DNA of 64,000 nucleotides from Takakia lepidozioides (GCA_030704615.1 CM060734.1:372001-436000), one strand, 5' to 3'; numbered from the stretch's first letter, positions 1 through 11,428 are shown. The notes: generated by a model not told the origin, from the letters alone. Program-made: numbers and translations.

Positions 1-34
1 GGCGTAACATTGTCTTGTGCCCCGAAAACCAAGC

Positions 35-425
35 TCACTGGTCCCCTGGATCCATGTTCAGAAGAGTGTACACCTCGTTGGGGCTCAATGATGGTGCATG
101 TATGTAGTAATGAGTGGTCGAATTACACCCTAGTCTCTTTAGGTACACGTAGTACAGATGTTTGCAAAGGCAATACGATGCCCCCTTCTTCGCCATGATC
201 TGGAAGTCGGTGCAATTGCAGGTGGGTAATTCTGAAATGGTGATGGTGTACACCTCGTTGCGGACAACTGGGCCCGCCGTGACCATCTGATAAACACGCC
301 CAAAACCTGGTGGGCCCGCACTTATGTTGAGCTCTGGATTGTACAGTTCATCCCAAGTGCATTCCCCATCCTTGTCTCATTCACTTTTGAGGAAGGTCGC
401 CGTCTCCTCAGTTTCCCCCAACGAT
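35..425 (-). pseudogene. SWIM-type zinc-finger protein fragment
   Basis: The minus strand from about 425 down to 35 reads as one frame with a CxC...CxH zinc pattern (CNC, then CKH about 20 residues later) followed by LYYVYLKRLG, which is the SWIM-domain signature seen in MULE-type transposases and in SWIM/RING proteins. An in-frame TGA lies upstream, just before the residues DKDGECTWDE. The open segment after it holds TWDELYNPELN and continues through the finger to a stop at 35. Coding-like sequence seems to continue towards 608, where a MITE interrupts it. No RING or transposase core is visible, so I cannot tell whether this is a transposase remnant or a host SWIM protein. The fragment is broken and probably non-functional. 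Confidence 0.5.
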
Positions 426-607
426 GTGTAGGATGCGCAGAGTTGTCGCGTCGGTCTGCTCTTGCTCTCATAGGGGTCGGTGGTCGACGCTATGGAACCA
501 AAAATGGTTGTCTGGGGACGTCAGTTCGTTGCACCATCCGAAATCCTACTACAGTAAGGGCATCAACCTCAACCTTACTCAGATTGCATCCCGGTTCCAC
601 CGGCGGG

Positions 608-1284
608 TAGTTGCAGTCTACAGTGGACCAAAATGAGACACACCATGAGTCCCTAAAAGGACATAAAGGGGGATGTGGCGAATCCTCAACCATTGGATTC
701 ACTTCAATTTACAATCTCAACCATCTATTATTGACCATTAAAGACTTTATTTTCAAATCGCAATAGTTTCAGATCACGATAGTTTTTTTCAAATTTGACC
801 TTGATCCATTCCGGGGGTCTACCCTTGGTCTATGTATTTAATGAGGTAGTGTTGATATTTCAAAGAATTCTATATGTAAAGGAAAATAGTTATTTTGAAG
901 GCTCAAAATAGTACATAAAGTTTATTTTACTTAATATTTTTGAATGGATGTTTTCATTCTAGATTCTGTATCCCTCAAAGCACATTTGGTCAAGTCCATT
1001 TTTCTAATTTTCTATGAATCATGCTTTAAAAAAAATCCATAACGGCCTTTTATATGGACTATAACAAATCCTTATGGACTTGTTGAAAAGTCCATAATTT
1101 CTAACCATTTGTTTTTTTGGTTATGAGACTTGGAATAAGGGAAATATATGTAGTTGAGCCTTCATAGCTTAGTCCCTTTTTACTATCAGCCTTGCCATTT
1201 AGGAGTATGATAATTTACAACTAATCAAGGTCCCAAAAAAACAGTGTTGTGACAACATTTTTGGTCCACCGTAGGCTGCAACTG
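608..1284. mobile_element. MITE with TIRs ending GTGGACCAAAA (copy 1)
   Basis: About 677 bp of AT-rich non-coding DNA is bounded by inverted ends. The left end (608-633) reads TAGTTGCAG...GTGGACCAAAA and the right end (1259-1284) is its reverse complement with a few differences. The same terminal motif bounds 38354-39094. No transposase ORF lies inside, so this is a non-autonomous DNA element. I could not define a convincing target-site duplication. Coding-like sequence on both sides suggests that it inserted into the SWIM remnant. Confidence 0.55.
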
Positions 1285-1803
1285 CCCCGGCCACACCGGG
1301 GGAGCCTCTGGCATTGTTTGTATGCCGTACTTGGGCTTTCCATAGAGGGGCGTGCTAGATTGTGAGCAGCTCACGTGAGCAGAAAAAACTGTTGCAGGAT
1401 TCTGCTCATAGTTCTCGCCCTATTACCGCGGACCTGTACTTGCTGGAAGCCCTATTACCGTGGGCTTCAAGTATGGAAAAGGGAGCATTTTTTTGAAGAG
1501 TGAGTCTGTGGGTTAGCAGCAACATTGTGGAGTGGTTGATTGATGTTTGAGTGTGTTTTAAAAATGAGTTGGATGAAAGAAGTGGATGAACGATGGATGA
1601 ATGTGCGATAAAAAAAGATGGATGAGAAAGTGGATGAATGAAAACACATCTTCAAACATGCAAGGGAGGGAAACTGGTGCTTCATAAATGTATGTCTTAA
1701 AACAAATGAGTCAATCCAAAAAGGCACTTCCCTATCCGATTTTGAACCCAAAACTGATGCAGAACTGTCTATAAAGATACTAGCCCTGCTCTGCACAAAA
1801 CCG
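1285..1803. other. Non-genic stretch
   Basis: No gene is recognised. A short segment near 1418-1465 contains CCTATTACCGCGGA twice in variant form and recurs near 56540-56590, so it is part of a dispersed repeat. The open frame on the minus strand (1467-1796) has no recognisable domain and is probably chance. Confidence 0.4.
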
Positions 1804-4800
1804 GCTTAAAATAAATTTAAATTGTGGAATGGCTTGAGGGGGGGAGCGCGTCGATGGGGAGGCAAATGATATATTAGTCTGTTGTGTCTCCGCACATGTT
1901 CAAGCACATGCAGGCAAAAGAGGGGTTTCAACCACATCCGTTCAATGGGTGCAATAGCCGTGCATGCATTGCAGGATTTCTTTTTCGCATTGAACAAAAA
2001 CCAGATGACAAGTGAACGCCTCATTGGACAATCGAATGATTTTGTATTACACTGGGACGTATCAGAGGGTACATTGAACACACTGGCCAAGTTTCAATTT
2101 TTGGCGGGGGAGTAGCCGTGGGATGCTGGAAGCCGCAGAACAAAATCGATACGTACCAAAAACCCCCACTGAAAGGCAGTGCAAACCTATTTATTGGCTT
2201 AAAATAAATTTAAATTGTGGACTAGCTTGAGGGGGGGAGCGCGTCGATGGGGAGGCAAATGATATATTAGTCTGTTGTGTCTCCGCACATGTGTCGCACA
2301 CATGTTCAAGCACATGCAGGCAAAAGAGGGGTTTCAACCACATCCGTTCAATGGGTGCAATAGCCGTGCATGCATTGCAGGATTTCTTTTTCGCATTGAA
2401 CAAAAACCAGATGACAAGTGAACGCCTCATTGGACAATCGAACGATTTTTGATTGATCTCGTATTACACTGGGACGTATCAGAGGGTACATTGAACACAC
2501 TGGCCAAGTTTCAATTTTTGGCCGGGGAGTAGCCGTGGGATGCTGGAAGCCGCAGAACAAAATCGATACGTGCCAAAAACCCCCACTGAAAGGCAGTGCA
2601 AACCTATTTATTGGCTTAAAATAAATTTAAATTGTGGAATGGCTTGAGGGGGGAGCGCGTCGATGGGGAGGCAAATGATATATTAGTCTGTTGTGTCTTC
2701 GCACATGTGTTGCACACATGTTCAAGCACATGCAGGCAAAAGAGGGGTTTCAACCACATCCGTTCAATGGGTGCAATAGTCGTGCATGCATTGCAGGATT
2801 TCTTTTTCGCATTGAACAAAAACCAGATGACAAGTGAACGCCTCATTGGACAATCAAACGATTTTTGATTGATCTCCTATTACACAGGGACGTATCAGAG
2901 GGTACATTGAACACTCTGGCCAAGTTTCAAAGTGAACGAAAATCATTTGGATGGGCAACCATCCGTTCACCCGTTGAATGTATTCTGTTGGAGTTGCTAT
3001 TGCTTTGGGACCTGCTGGACTGTGTTTCGCGTGCTCACGATTTTTTTTTCATTCTGTTTTTGAATGGGTCGTGTAATGTAGCCATATGCAACGTGCGTGC
3101 CAAATTTGGGAGCGATCAAAATTCATTTGGACCCAAAACGACAGTTTCTTCCCTGTTTTGCACTCCAAACTTGATTTGTGTTCTACTTCATGCACTCTTC
3201 ATATAGAGTTCAGCAATAGTGAGCGAAGAGAACATTTTTTTTTGGGGGCATTTTTTATTGGTCGAAATTTCGGTGGGGGAGTAGTCGTGGGATGCTGGAA
3301 GCCGCAGAACAAAATTGAGCCAAAAACAAAATCAATACGTACCAAAAACCCCCACTGAAAGGCAGTGCAAACCTATTTATTGGCTTAAAATAAATTTAAA
3401 TTCAATTAAATTGTGGAATGGCTTGAGGGGGGAGTGCGTCGATGGGGAGGCAAATGATATATTCGTCTGTTGTGTCTCCGCACATGTATCGCACACATGT
3501 TCAAGCTCATGCGGGCAAAAGAAGGGTTTCAACCACATCCGTTCAATGGGTGCAATAGCCGTGCACGCATTGCAAGATTTCTTTTTCGCATTGAACAAAA
3601 ACCAGATGACAAGTGAACGCCTCATTGGACAATCGAACGATTTTTTATTGATCTCGTATTACACTGAGACGTATCAGAGGGTACATTGAACACACTTGCC
3701 AAGTTTCAAAGCGAACGAAAATCATTTGGATGGGCAACCATCCGTTGGCCCATTGAACGAATTTCAATTGATCTCATATTACTCTGGGGCCTCTTACATG
3801 GCACATTGAACATAGTGGCCAAGTCTCAAAGCGAACCAAAATCATTTCGATGGACAGCCATCCGTTGAGTCATCGAATGAATTTCGATTGATCTGATATT
3901 AGTCCGGGACATGCGAGAGGGTGTCTGGAACGTGCTGGAAAAGTTTGGAAGCTAACAAAAATGATTTGGATGGGCAACCATCCGTTCACCCGTTGAATGT
4001 ATTATGTTGGAGCTGCTATTGCTTTTAGGACCTGTTGGACTGTGTTTTGCGTGCTCACGATTTTTTTTTTATTCCGTTTTTGAATGGGGCGTGTAATGTA
4101 GCCATATGCAACGTGCGCGCCAAATTTGGGAGCGATCAAAATTCATTTGGACCCAAAACGACAATTTCTTCTCTGTTTTTGTACTCCAAACTTGATTTGT
4201 GTTCTACTTCATGTACTCTTTATAGAGAGTTCTGCAATAGTGAGCGAAGAGAACACTTTTTTTTGGGGGCATTTTGGATTGGTCGAAATTTTGGCGGGGG
4301 AGTAGCCGTGGTATGCTGGAAGCCGCAGAACAAAATTGAGCCAAAAACAAAATCGATACGTGCCAAAAAACCCCACTGAAAGGCAGTGCAAACCTATTTA
4401 TTGGCTTAAAATAAAATAAAATTCAATTAAATTGTGGAATGGCTTGAGGGAGGAGCGCGTCGATGGGGAGGGAAATGATATATTAGTCTGTTGTGTCTCC
4501 GCACATGTGTTGCACACATGTTCAAGCACATGCGGGCAAAAGAGGGGCTTCAACCACATCCGTTCAATGGGTGCAATAGCCGTGCACGCATTGCAAGATT
4601 TCTTTTTCACATTGAACAAAAACCAAATGACAAGTGAACGCCTCATTGGACAATCGAACGATTTTCAATTGATCTCGTATTACACTGGGACGTATCAGAG
4701 GGTACATTGAACACACTGGCCAAGTTTCAAAGCGAACGAAAATCATTTGGATAGGCAACCATCCGTTGGCCCATTGAACGAATTTCGATTGATCTCATAT

Positions 4801-5065
4801 TACTCTGGGGCCTCTTACATGGCACATTGAGCATAGTGGCCAAGTCTCAAAAGCGAAACAAAATCATTTGGATGGCCAACCATCCGTTGAGCCATCGCAT
4901 GAATTTCGATTGATTTGATATTAGTCCGGGACCTGATACATGGTATGTTGAACATAATGGCAAAGATTGAAAGCAAACGAAAATCATTTGGATGGGCAAC
5001 CATTCAATCGCCCATTGAATGAATGGGGTTTCGTCTTCGATTATATTGGGACCTGTTATATGGTA
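1804..5065. repeat. Nested tandem repeat array (five leaders plus about 121-bp subunits)
   Basis: Five copies of a leader beginning AAATAAA..ATTGTGGAATGG..TTGAGG start near 1806, 2200, 2620, 3387 and 4408. Successive copies have growing tails, so the array reads as a duplication series with internal deletions. The tails contain about 121-bp subunits carrying CATTTGGATGGGCAACCATCCGTT and TTTCGATTGATCT. Three subunits lie in a row at about 4687-5060. Blocks near 3000-3260 and 4040-4260 are near-identical. The minus-strand open frames that start MRRSLVIWFLF recur in each copy only because the DNA is repeated. A reverse-oriented copy lies at 19.9-20.6 kb. Confidence 0.8.
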
Positions 5066-5087
5066 TGCCCTTTGAAGCTCTTTTTGT

Positions 5088-5362
5088 AGTGTCTCCTGCC
5101 TCGTAATGCGGTGCTTCTCCATGTCCACTTTATCCAATATGTTAATATTCTCCACCTGGAACAGATCCACATATGTGTGCAGAAATCCTTAAAAAACAAA
5201 TGACCATCTCAACTTTTATAAGCCTCATCCCCAGCTTCCAGTTTTGATGGTCATTTGGTTTTTTAAGTTCGAATGTGTGGATATGTTCCAGATGGAAGAT
5301 ATTAACATTGGAAAAATAAGAGTTGGAGAAGCACCTCATTACGAAGCAAGAGACATTACAGA
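5088..5362. repeat. Imperfect inverted repeat with about 90-bp arms
   Basis: The segment 5088-5177, reverse complemented, aligns with 5271-5362. Both contain GTGGAT.TGTTCCAG.TGGA, ATATTAACAT and GGAGAAGCACC.CATTACGA. Read in the same sense, the arms encode related peptides (VDLFQVENINI and VDMFQMEDINI). They may therefore be two copies of a short exon placed head to head rather than a transposon end. Confidence 0.6.
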
Positions 5363-6025
5363 AGACCTCAGCATGTTGAACATCTGGATGAAGAACCTTG
5401 CCCATCGTCGCTTCAAAGTTCTAGCGCTTCTGAAATGATCACATGTTTGTTGGTGGAAGCAGATCTCGTAGGCCACATTGATCTCGTACCCATCGAAGAC
5501 TCCCGTAGGCCATATGGAACGGTTCGTGTGATACATTTTCACAAATGCGATGTGATACATTTGTGAAATGGTATCACATCAACCGTTAATGTGGCCAATG
5601 CACGTCTTCCGCACCATGGCGAAAATGTTCGTCACTTTAAAGCACAAACACAACTCATTTTGCTACTCCCATGCCAACAACATCAGGTCCACTGCGATTG
5701 CCATATTCCGAATTCCGTATCAGCCACCACGGACATGAAACCAGGAACTTCGCACAAAATCTCCAATTCATTCAATTTATGGTGGGCCATGGCTGCAGCC
5801 TTCAAGCTGGCCGTGGTGGCTGATAAGTCCGTTTGAACATGACAGTCTCAGAGGACGTTGGCATGGGAATAGAAAAAAGAGTACTACAGAATTCAGCTAG
5901 AGGAACAACAATAGCATGAAACACCTTACCGTAAATATGATTGTTGACATTGGCTGTGACAGCTCCAATCAATAGAGAACTCGCACCATCAGTTGCGTTC
6001 CAACAGCAGTACCGGTCCCTCGAGT
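5363..6025. other. Non-genic stretch with two small inverted repeats
   Basis: No gene is recognised. A hairpin built on GTGATACATTTTCACAAAT and its near-complement lies at about 5527-5579. A perfect 15-bp inverted pair (TATCAGCCACCACGG at 5718-5732, complement at 5811-5825) encloses about 78 bp. Neither has a known counterpart. Confidence 0.35.
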
Positions 6026-6554
6026 AAATAAAATTTTGTTGTAAATAATAAATTGCATACGCTCGAACCTCACAAATGTCATTTCAACAAAACCGGCCGT
6101 GTATTGTGGCACTGTTTGTAACTGCGAATGTTTCAATGTTTCTGACAGGGTACTGAGAAAATGATATATTGGATCCATAGGAGTTGGACAACAAACGTTC
6201 CATATCTCATTCAACTATGCGATACCACCATGAGTGGCATGGATAAAAAAGTAATAGCTGTACATGCGACCTCCGCATGTTTAAGTAGAGACATAGTATC
6301 AAACGTTCGGAGTCGCATGTGCACCTATTACTTTCCGATCCATGCCTCTCATGGTAGTGTCGCATAGTTGAATGAGAGGAGACGTTTGATGTCTAACTTC
6401 TACGGAACTAATACATCGTTTTCTTATAACCCTAACCGAAACCTTGGAACATTACAAATATAAACAGTGAGCCAGTACACAAACCATTTATGTTGCGATG
6501 ACAGGTGCCAGGGTCGAGCATATGCAATGTAATATTTACAATGGGACTTTATTT
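6026..6554. repeat. Long foldback with about 250-bp arms and 32-bp loop
   Basis: The left arm 6026-6275 pairs imperfectly with the right arm 6308-6554. Matching blocks run the whole length, including CATTCAACTATGCGA, GGCATGGAT, AAGTAATAG, ACATGCGAC and, near the outer ends, TTGCATA.GCTCGA. The loop is only about 32 bp. No transposase is present. It could be a foldback MITE or the source of a hairpin RNA. Arm divergence looks scattered rather than concentrated at the outside. Confidence 0.7.
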
Positions 6555-6775
6555 AAATTGAGTTATGTCTTCATAAAAGAACCATTGTACCGCCAGAAAT
6601 GTCATATCTACGAGACTATGGTCTACTCCGTCCTATATACGTCTTTCGGCTCAGGCCAATTGAATGGCTTGCCCATGAACCGAAGTACTACATGGGCTAA
6701 TGTGATTCTCTCATTCTTGTTGTTGTCGTACAACCTTTGTAGCATTGAATGCCAACAACCTTCCGTAAATTGGTC

Positions 6776-8073
6776 CTAGAACATACTTTGATCATAATGA
6801 ACATCGCCATTTATTCGTACCGCTATCTTCCCAGCGGCAAAGGCCTCCGACGTCATGTCCTGGGGGGAGGGGGTGACATTCGCATTGAAAACCGATGCAA
6901 TATCTTTTTCCACCCACCATCTTTTTGCGAGTTCCCGGTCCAGCTTGTCTTGGTTTTCAAACTGGTACGACGAGGCTTTGCGTATGCCCAATGGGGTGGC
7001 TAAGCCCCAATCACACACCCCAATCTTGATCTCATCGGTGCCATCTGGAAAATGCAACAAGATGTTGTCGGGGGACAAGTCGTTGTGCATGACACCGTTC
7101 TTGTGGACAACATCCATGATGCACACCAGGGCCCATGCAAGTTTACTGCGCACTTTCCGGAAACGAAGCAAGCGATCGCATTCCTGGAACTCTGTTTCCG
7201 TTCCCCTTTGTTCCAAAATCACTCCGTTGTCCGAATCGTTGCCCCATTTTCTGTCAAGGTTCATCATGTCACGTATTGTCCCCCCATTCCACCAGCGAGT
7301 GTAACCCTCTATCTCACGTGCATTCACAGCAAAATACGAGATAACACCCGGATGCTGGAATTTCACTGCCAAACACTCATTGTTATGTTGTCTCAACGCA
7401 TTTTCTGGATTTTTGGACTTGGGTTTTTTTCCCGCTAGCTCCCAACGCTCCGGTATTCTAGAATCGCCAACAATCCTATAGTGACGGACCTTAGCATACC
7501 CTCCTTCTTTGTAAGGGCCAATCTCTACCACCTTGGCACTAGAGTTCAGGTAATAAAGACCAGTTGTGCCTCCCCGCCTGATGACCCCGCCTTCCAAGGC
7601 ACAACCCTAGTCCGGCGACGTGAATTCTGACTTGCCGAGCAAGCCCAATACTCACCACGCCGCATTAACTCGGCTTCGGCGGAGGGCACTCGACCCTCGG
7701 TTGTTCTACCCTTCCATGTCTTCATTAGCTGCCTCAAATTCCACGTGGCGTCTTTCGCCCTGCTTTGGATCCACACTTCGGCTTATCCCTGTCCGCCGTC
7801 CACTTAGCCCCCGCCAAAGCGTTTGTCATTTTCCTCTCCATATTTTGCTGGAAATGAAACCCATCCCATCCATGCCTAACATAAGCACTCTCCAGCCTCA
7901 TTATGTCCCTACCCTTGAAATAATCCGCTACCACTTCTTTCACCCTATCCAAGGCATCCGGTCCCCGGGTAGTCTGGCTTGTTGACCTGGCTATCCCGCT
8001 CGTGGGCACGTTTTCTCTTCCTCCGCCCCCCAGACGATCCCGCCCTAGAACTTGAATTCACAACCCCCGACAT
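6776..8073 (-). pseudogene. Protein-kinase-like gene, broken across three frames
   Basis: The main open segment (7597-6776, 273 codons) carries kinase landmarks. They are a glycine-rich loop GPYKEGGYAKV, an alpha-C/HPGV region, the catalytic loop HNDLSPDNILL in place of HRDLKxxN, and DWG in place of DFG. Upstream minus-strand frames 7776-7546 and 8009-7734 continue the reading with basic and aromatic-rich sequence. A likely start at 8073 gives an N-terminus with a nuclear-localisation-like cluster (RRKRKR). The three parts lie in different frames, so there are two frameshifts or two unrecognised short introns. The C-lobe after DWG is weak and short. Lys and Asp equivalents needed for catalysis seem mostly present, so activity cannot be excluded if the breaks are introns. 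The substrate is unknown. Confidence 0.6.
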
Positions 8074-8692
8074 TGTATAAACATTTGCCCACTACAGGGT
8101 CCAAAACCTCAGAAAAATGGCAATGAACGCGTGTGGATGGTGTCTTCGTAGTTTTTTGCAAAAAAACAGGCCGCCGGAGATCCGGAAACGACAAAATGGT
8201 GATACGATGATTGTACCGTGAACAAGTGTGTGGGACTGACCAATAGAAAACCGACAAAACCTTCCCCCCCCCCCAAAATAATCACTTTTGCTCCTCCTGT
8301 TAGCAGTGCCAAGCAATGAAGTCCGAAAGGACTACAGGATGCCAAGGAACCACACCACAAAAGGGGCAAAAGTGATCAGAAAAGGAGGGGGGAATGGTTT
8401 ATATAGGCGCCCACCCCGTCCCCCCAAAAAAATGGCATTATGCTTGAAAAGGCGCGACTGACCAGTCGCACCTCGCCACGCGCACCTACATGGGAGAGGT
8501 CAAGGGTTCAAAACCACCTCCCCCCATCCCATTTGTTTCGTTTTTCCTGACCCGTGGCACCTCACCACGTGGCTGGCCGAGGCGCCGCTTCATGATTAAA
8601 AATAAAAAAACAAAATGTCACACGGCGGATCCCTGGATTTCTAAGAAAAAAAAAAACACGCGACCGCTTATTTTAAAATATAATAAAATACA
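8074..8692. other. Upstream region of the kinase-like gene
   Basis: No gene is seen. The stretch contains a C-run near 8265, a 7-bp hairpin GCGACTG-AC-CAGTCGC near 8454, and a GGTTCAAAACC element near 8507 that only loosely resembles a tRNA B box. The open frames on the minus strand lack recognisable domains. Confidence 0.35.
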
Positions 8693-9215
8693 GGCGACCG
8701 CCAATATGGGCAGTCGCTTCATTTAAAAATAAATAAATTACGGGCGACCGCCAATTTGGATGGTCGCTTCATTTAAAAATAAACAAATTACGGGCGACCG
8801 CCAATATGGGCGGTCGCTTCATTTAAAAATAAATAAATAATGGGCGACCGCCAATATGGGTGGTCGCTTCATTTAAAAATAAATAAATTACGGGCGACCG
8901 CCAATTTCGGCGGTCGCTTCATTTAAAAATAAATAAATTACGAGCGACCACCAATTTCGGCGGTCGTTTCATTTTTATAAAAAAATTTACGGGCGACCGC
9001 CAATATGGGCGGTCGCTTCATTTATAAATAAATAAATTACCGGTGACCGCCAATATGGGCGGTCACTTCATTTAAAAACAAACAAATTACCGTCGACCGC
9101 CAATACTGGCGGTCGCTTAATTTAACAAAATATTAAATTACAAGCGACCGCCAATATGGGCGGTCGCTTTTATTAAAAATAATAAATTATATGCGACCGC
9201 CAATATAAGCGGACT
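8693..9215. repeat. 50-bp tandem array, each unit a GCGACCGCC palindrome
   Basis: Eleven units start CGACCG (or a variant) at 8695, 8745, 8795, 8845, 8895, 8945, 8994, 9044, 9094, 9145 and 9194. Each has GCGACCGCC-AATNNN-GGCGGTCGC, able to form a 9-bp stem, then an A/T-rich linker TTCATTTAAAAATAAATAAATTA. The unit at 9044 changes both stem sides together (GTGACC with GGTCAC). This is not a CRISPR array, because the linker between palindromes is itself conserved and the genome is eukaryotic. Confidence 0.9.
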
Positions 9216-9354
9216 CATTTTTTTAAAAGAATTAATAAATATTAATAATTGGCCACGTCTGTTTTACACCGTGGCTGCCATGTCATTACAAAGGGTAGAA
9301 GTAAATCGTAAAAGTCAAATGTAAAAAAAATTATGTGGATAAACGTCCGGATTC

Positions 9355-9395
9355 GACGTGACGTGACGGCCGACGTGTCAACGCCACGTCACGTC
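9355..9395. promoter_or_regulatory. ACGT-rich inverted repeat
   Basis: GACGTGACGTG at 9355-9365 is perfectly complementary to CACGTCACGTC at 9385-9395 across a 19-bp loop that holds one more ACGT. Clustered ACGT cores are typical bZIP sites in plants. It lies directly before the degenerate gag at 9408, so it could be left over from an LTR promoter. No function is shown by sequence alone. Confidence 0.25.
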
Positions 9396-9407
9396 AGGAA
9401 TGATAAC

Positions 9408-10486
9408 TAGGGCTACACCGGCAGCTTCTGCAAGCAGCAGTGGGACGTCAAGTGGAACATGAGCTGGGAAGTCCACCCAAGCTCCTGCTGCAACACCAAC
9501 ACCCGTGCCTGCCTTTAACCCAGTTGTGGAGTTCTTCGAGGAATTAAGGAGAAACTACTAAGGGATAAAGACGGAGAAATTGCGGAGTTTGCAAGAGTTC
9601 CAACGAAAGACTGCTGAGAGTTTAAGGGAGGCTTACACGCGCATGAGACAATTGATAAATGTAAGCCAAGGGGTTACAGAAGCTCAAGCAGTCTAATTCC
9701 GGTATGGGATATTGGACAAGGAGTTGAGGAGAAGGGTGCGGGATGCAACTCTCCTACAAGTGGCCCAACCCACCTTAGCAAACGTGTTGGGGTTTGGTAA
9801 GGAGACACAACGAAGTGGGGCTCCTAGCCAACAACAACCACTACCCCAACGTATTCAAGGCAACAAAGGGGCTCAGGCGAAGCCCAGGGAAGGACAGAGA
9901 GGATGTCAATTGCAGAGGTCACTTCCTTCATTCTCATGCCAACAACAGTCGGGGGTGACATGTTGGGATTGTGGAGGACCCCATGTTAAGAGAGATTGTC
10001 CGGAGAGAGGCAAAGGGCCGGCACAGGCACAGCCTACACAACCACAGTGTAGGCATTGTGGCAAGTATGGGCATGAAGAGACCCATTGTTATGACTTTCA
10101 TCCTGAGCTACGGCCAGGCCAGTCAAGATTCCTGAGAAGCCACAGAAGGTCAGGAAATAGTACGGCCAATGGGGGGAAGATGATTCTGATACTATTGGTT
10201 CTGTGGAGGAAACTTTTGACATGGCTGAGGATTATGCGATACAAAAGGCAGAGAAGAAACGACGGGGATCTCCTATGCCTAAAAAGTTACCTCCTTATCA
10301 GCCAAAGGCAGGGCTGTTAGCTCCATCTAGTCGACAGCCATCCCCACCAGCCACAGACATGGCTCGGACTCACACATAGAGCCCTCCAAGGCACTCTCAC
10401 CAACACAAGGGGGTTTGTTCACAGAGGTTTGTTGATCCTAAGAAGTAAACCGTGAGGACACGGCTTTTTGAGATGGGGAGGGATAA
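9408..10486 (+). pseudogene. Degenerate Gag with two CCHC knuckles (family A)
   Basis: The plus strand encodes a Gag capsid-like stretch (LQEFQRKTAESLREAYTRM, then LDKELRRRVRDATLLQ) and then two zinc knuckles. The first is CWDCGGPHVKRDC, with a slightly short C-H spacing. The second is CRHCGKYGHEETHC, with the usual CX2CX4HX4C spacing. The second knuckle and the following YD.HPELRPGQ are almost the same as in the methyltransferase-bearing element at 45-51 kb, so the two are related. In-frame TAA codons at 9559 and 9694 break it. The tail after 10222 (RRGSPMPKKLPPY) recurs at 36.5-36.7 kb. A purine-rich tract GAGATGGGGAGGGA just before the LTR is a plausible polypurine tract. Confidence 0.7.
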
Positions 10487-11403
10487 TGTTAGAGGGCTGT
10501 CTGGGACTTAGACAGTTTTACGGGTTCTGTGGGGTACCCTTAATTTTGCGCAGACCTACGGTGGTAGACTCAGACCTATACAGACCTTAGGGGTGGTAGA
10601 CAGGCTTACACAGTCAGTCACAGCCTTACACAGTTAATAGCTTGACACAGCCTGTCACAGCCTATCACAGTCTATCACAGCTCGACACAGCCAGTCACAA
10701 TCTGACACAGCCAGTCACAGCTCGGCACAGTCACTGCTCGACACAGCTTGGCACAGCCCGTCACAACGTTCACAGAGAACGGTTATCATTGGCAGGGAAC
10801 GATTGTGTGGGAACGACATCTGCAGAGGGAACGTGCATTCTGTCTTGGATGACAATTAGTTAGTTAGGCGGTTAGAACAGCTTGCAGGTAGAATAGGCAG
10901 AGTAGCGACATGGAGGGGGCCACTTCTGAGATCGCTTCTTGGACATCACTTGAGGAGATCAAGCGGAGAGCACGATCTTAGAGCACATGGATGGAGATTA
11001 CACGGAGGAGGAGATACGACGAGATGATGCTTAGCTGTAGAGATGCATTGTAGAGCAGATTAGAGACACCATGGCTTCGGCCTGATACATGATAGATATT
11101 AATATGATTCCTATTTCATAATCACACCGTGTAGAGAGATATGAGTGAAGCTGTGGAATGAATGCTTGAGTAGATGGAACATGGTAGATTGCAGAAGCAA
11201 TTTGATACTTAATCATAGACAGTAAGGTAACTTGCTAACATGAATACGAGAAGGAATACAAATAGGAAGCACCCCCATGATACACTAGTTGCAGGTCATG
11301 ACTGATTGTTCTGAGCGGGCTGAGTACTTAGAGATTTCCAACTCTTCTATCTTGGAGTTTCCACCTCGGATAGCTAAGGGATGTGAGTAAAAGCCGCTCG
11401 ACA
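10487..11403 (+). mobile_element. LTR (family A), copy 1
   Basis: About 917 bp begin TGTTAGAGGGCTGTCTGGG after a polypurine-like tract and end GCTCGACA. The reverse strand of 35528-36434 matches throughout, including the start, the segment CTTAATTTTGCGCAGAC, GACAATTAG..TTAG near the middle, and AGTAAAAGCCGCTC at the end. The PPT on its left and a primer-binding site on its right mean that it serves as a 3' LTR for the left gag and as a 5' LTR for the right one. Confidence 0.7.
10620..10770 (+). repeat. CACAG-rich minisatellite inside the LTR
   Basis: Imperfect units of about 11 bp carry CACAGCC or CACAGCT followed by GACACAG or GTCACAG. The second LTR copy (minus strand near 36.2 kb) has a different but likewise CACAG-rich stretch, so this part of the LTR evolves quickly. 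Confidence 0.7.
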
Positions 11404-11416
11404 CGGCCTTCTTCTT

Positions 11417-11428
11417 TGGTATCAGAGC
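11417..11428 (+). other. Primer-binding site (initiator tRNA-Met type)
   Basis: TGGTATCAGAGC is complementary to the 3' end of the plant initiator tRNA-Met and is the usual primer-binding site of plant LTR elements. It lies 13 nt after the LTR end, a little further than usual. Confidence 0.65.

Noticed and set aside
1467-1796. 109-codon minus ORF
   Set aside because: Low-complexity, repeat-adjacent, no domain.
2191-4646. Repeated minus-strand ORFs starting MRRSLVIWFLFN
   Set aside because: They recur only because the DNA is tandemly repeated, end at random, and have no domain or coding bias.
8490-8530. tRNA-like B box GGTTCAAAACC
   Set aside because: Poor match to the B box, no A box upstream, and no acceptor stem.
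8693-9215. CRISPR-like regular palindromic repeats
   Set aside because: The intervals between palindromes are conserved rather than unique, and all surrounding genes are eukaryotic.
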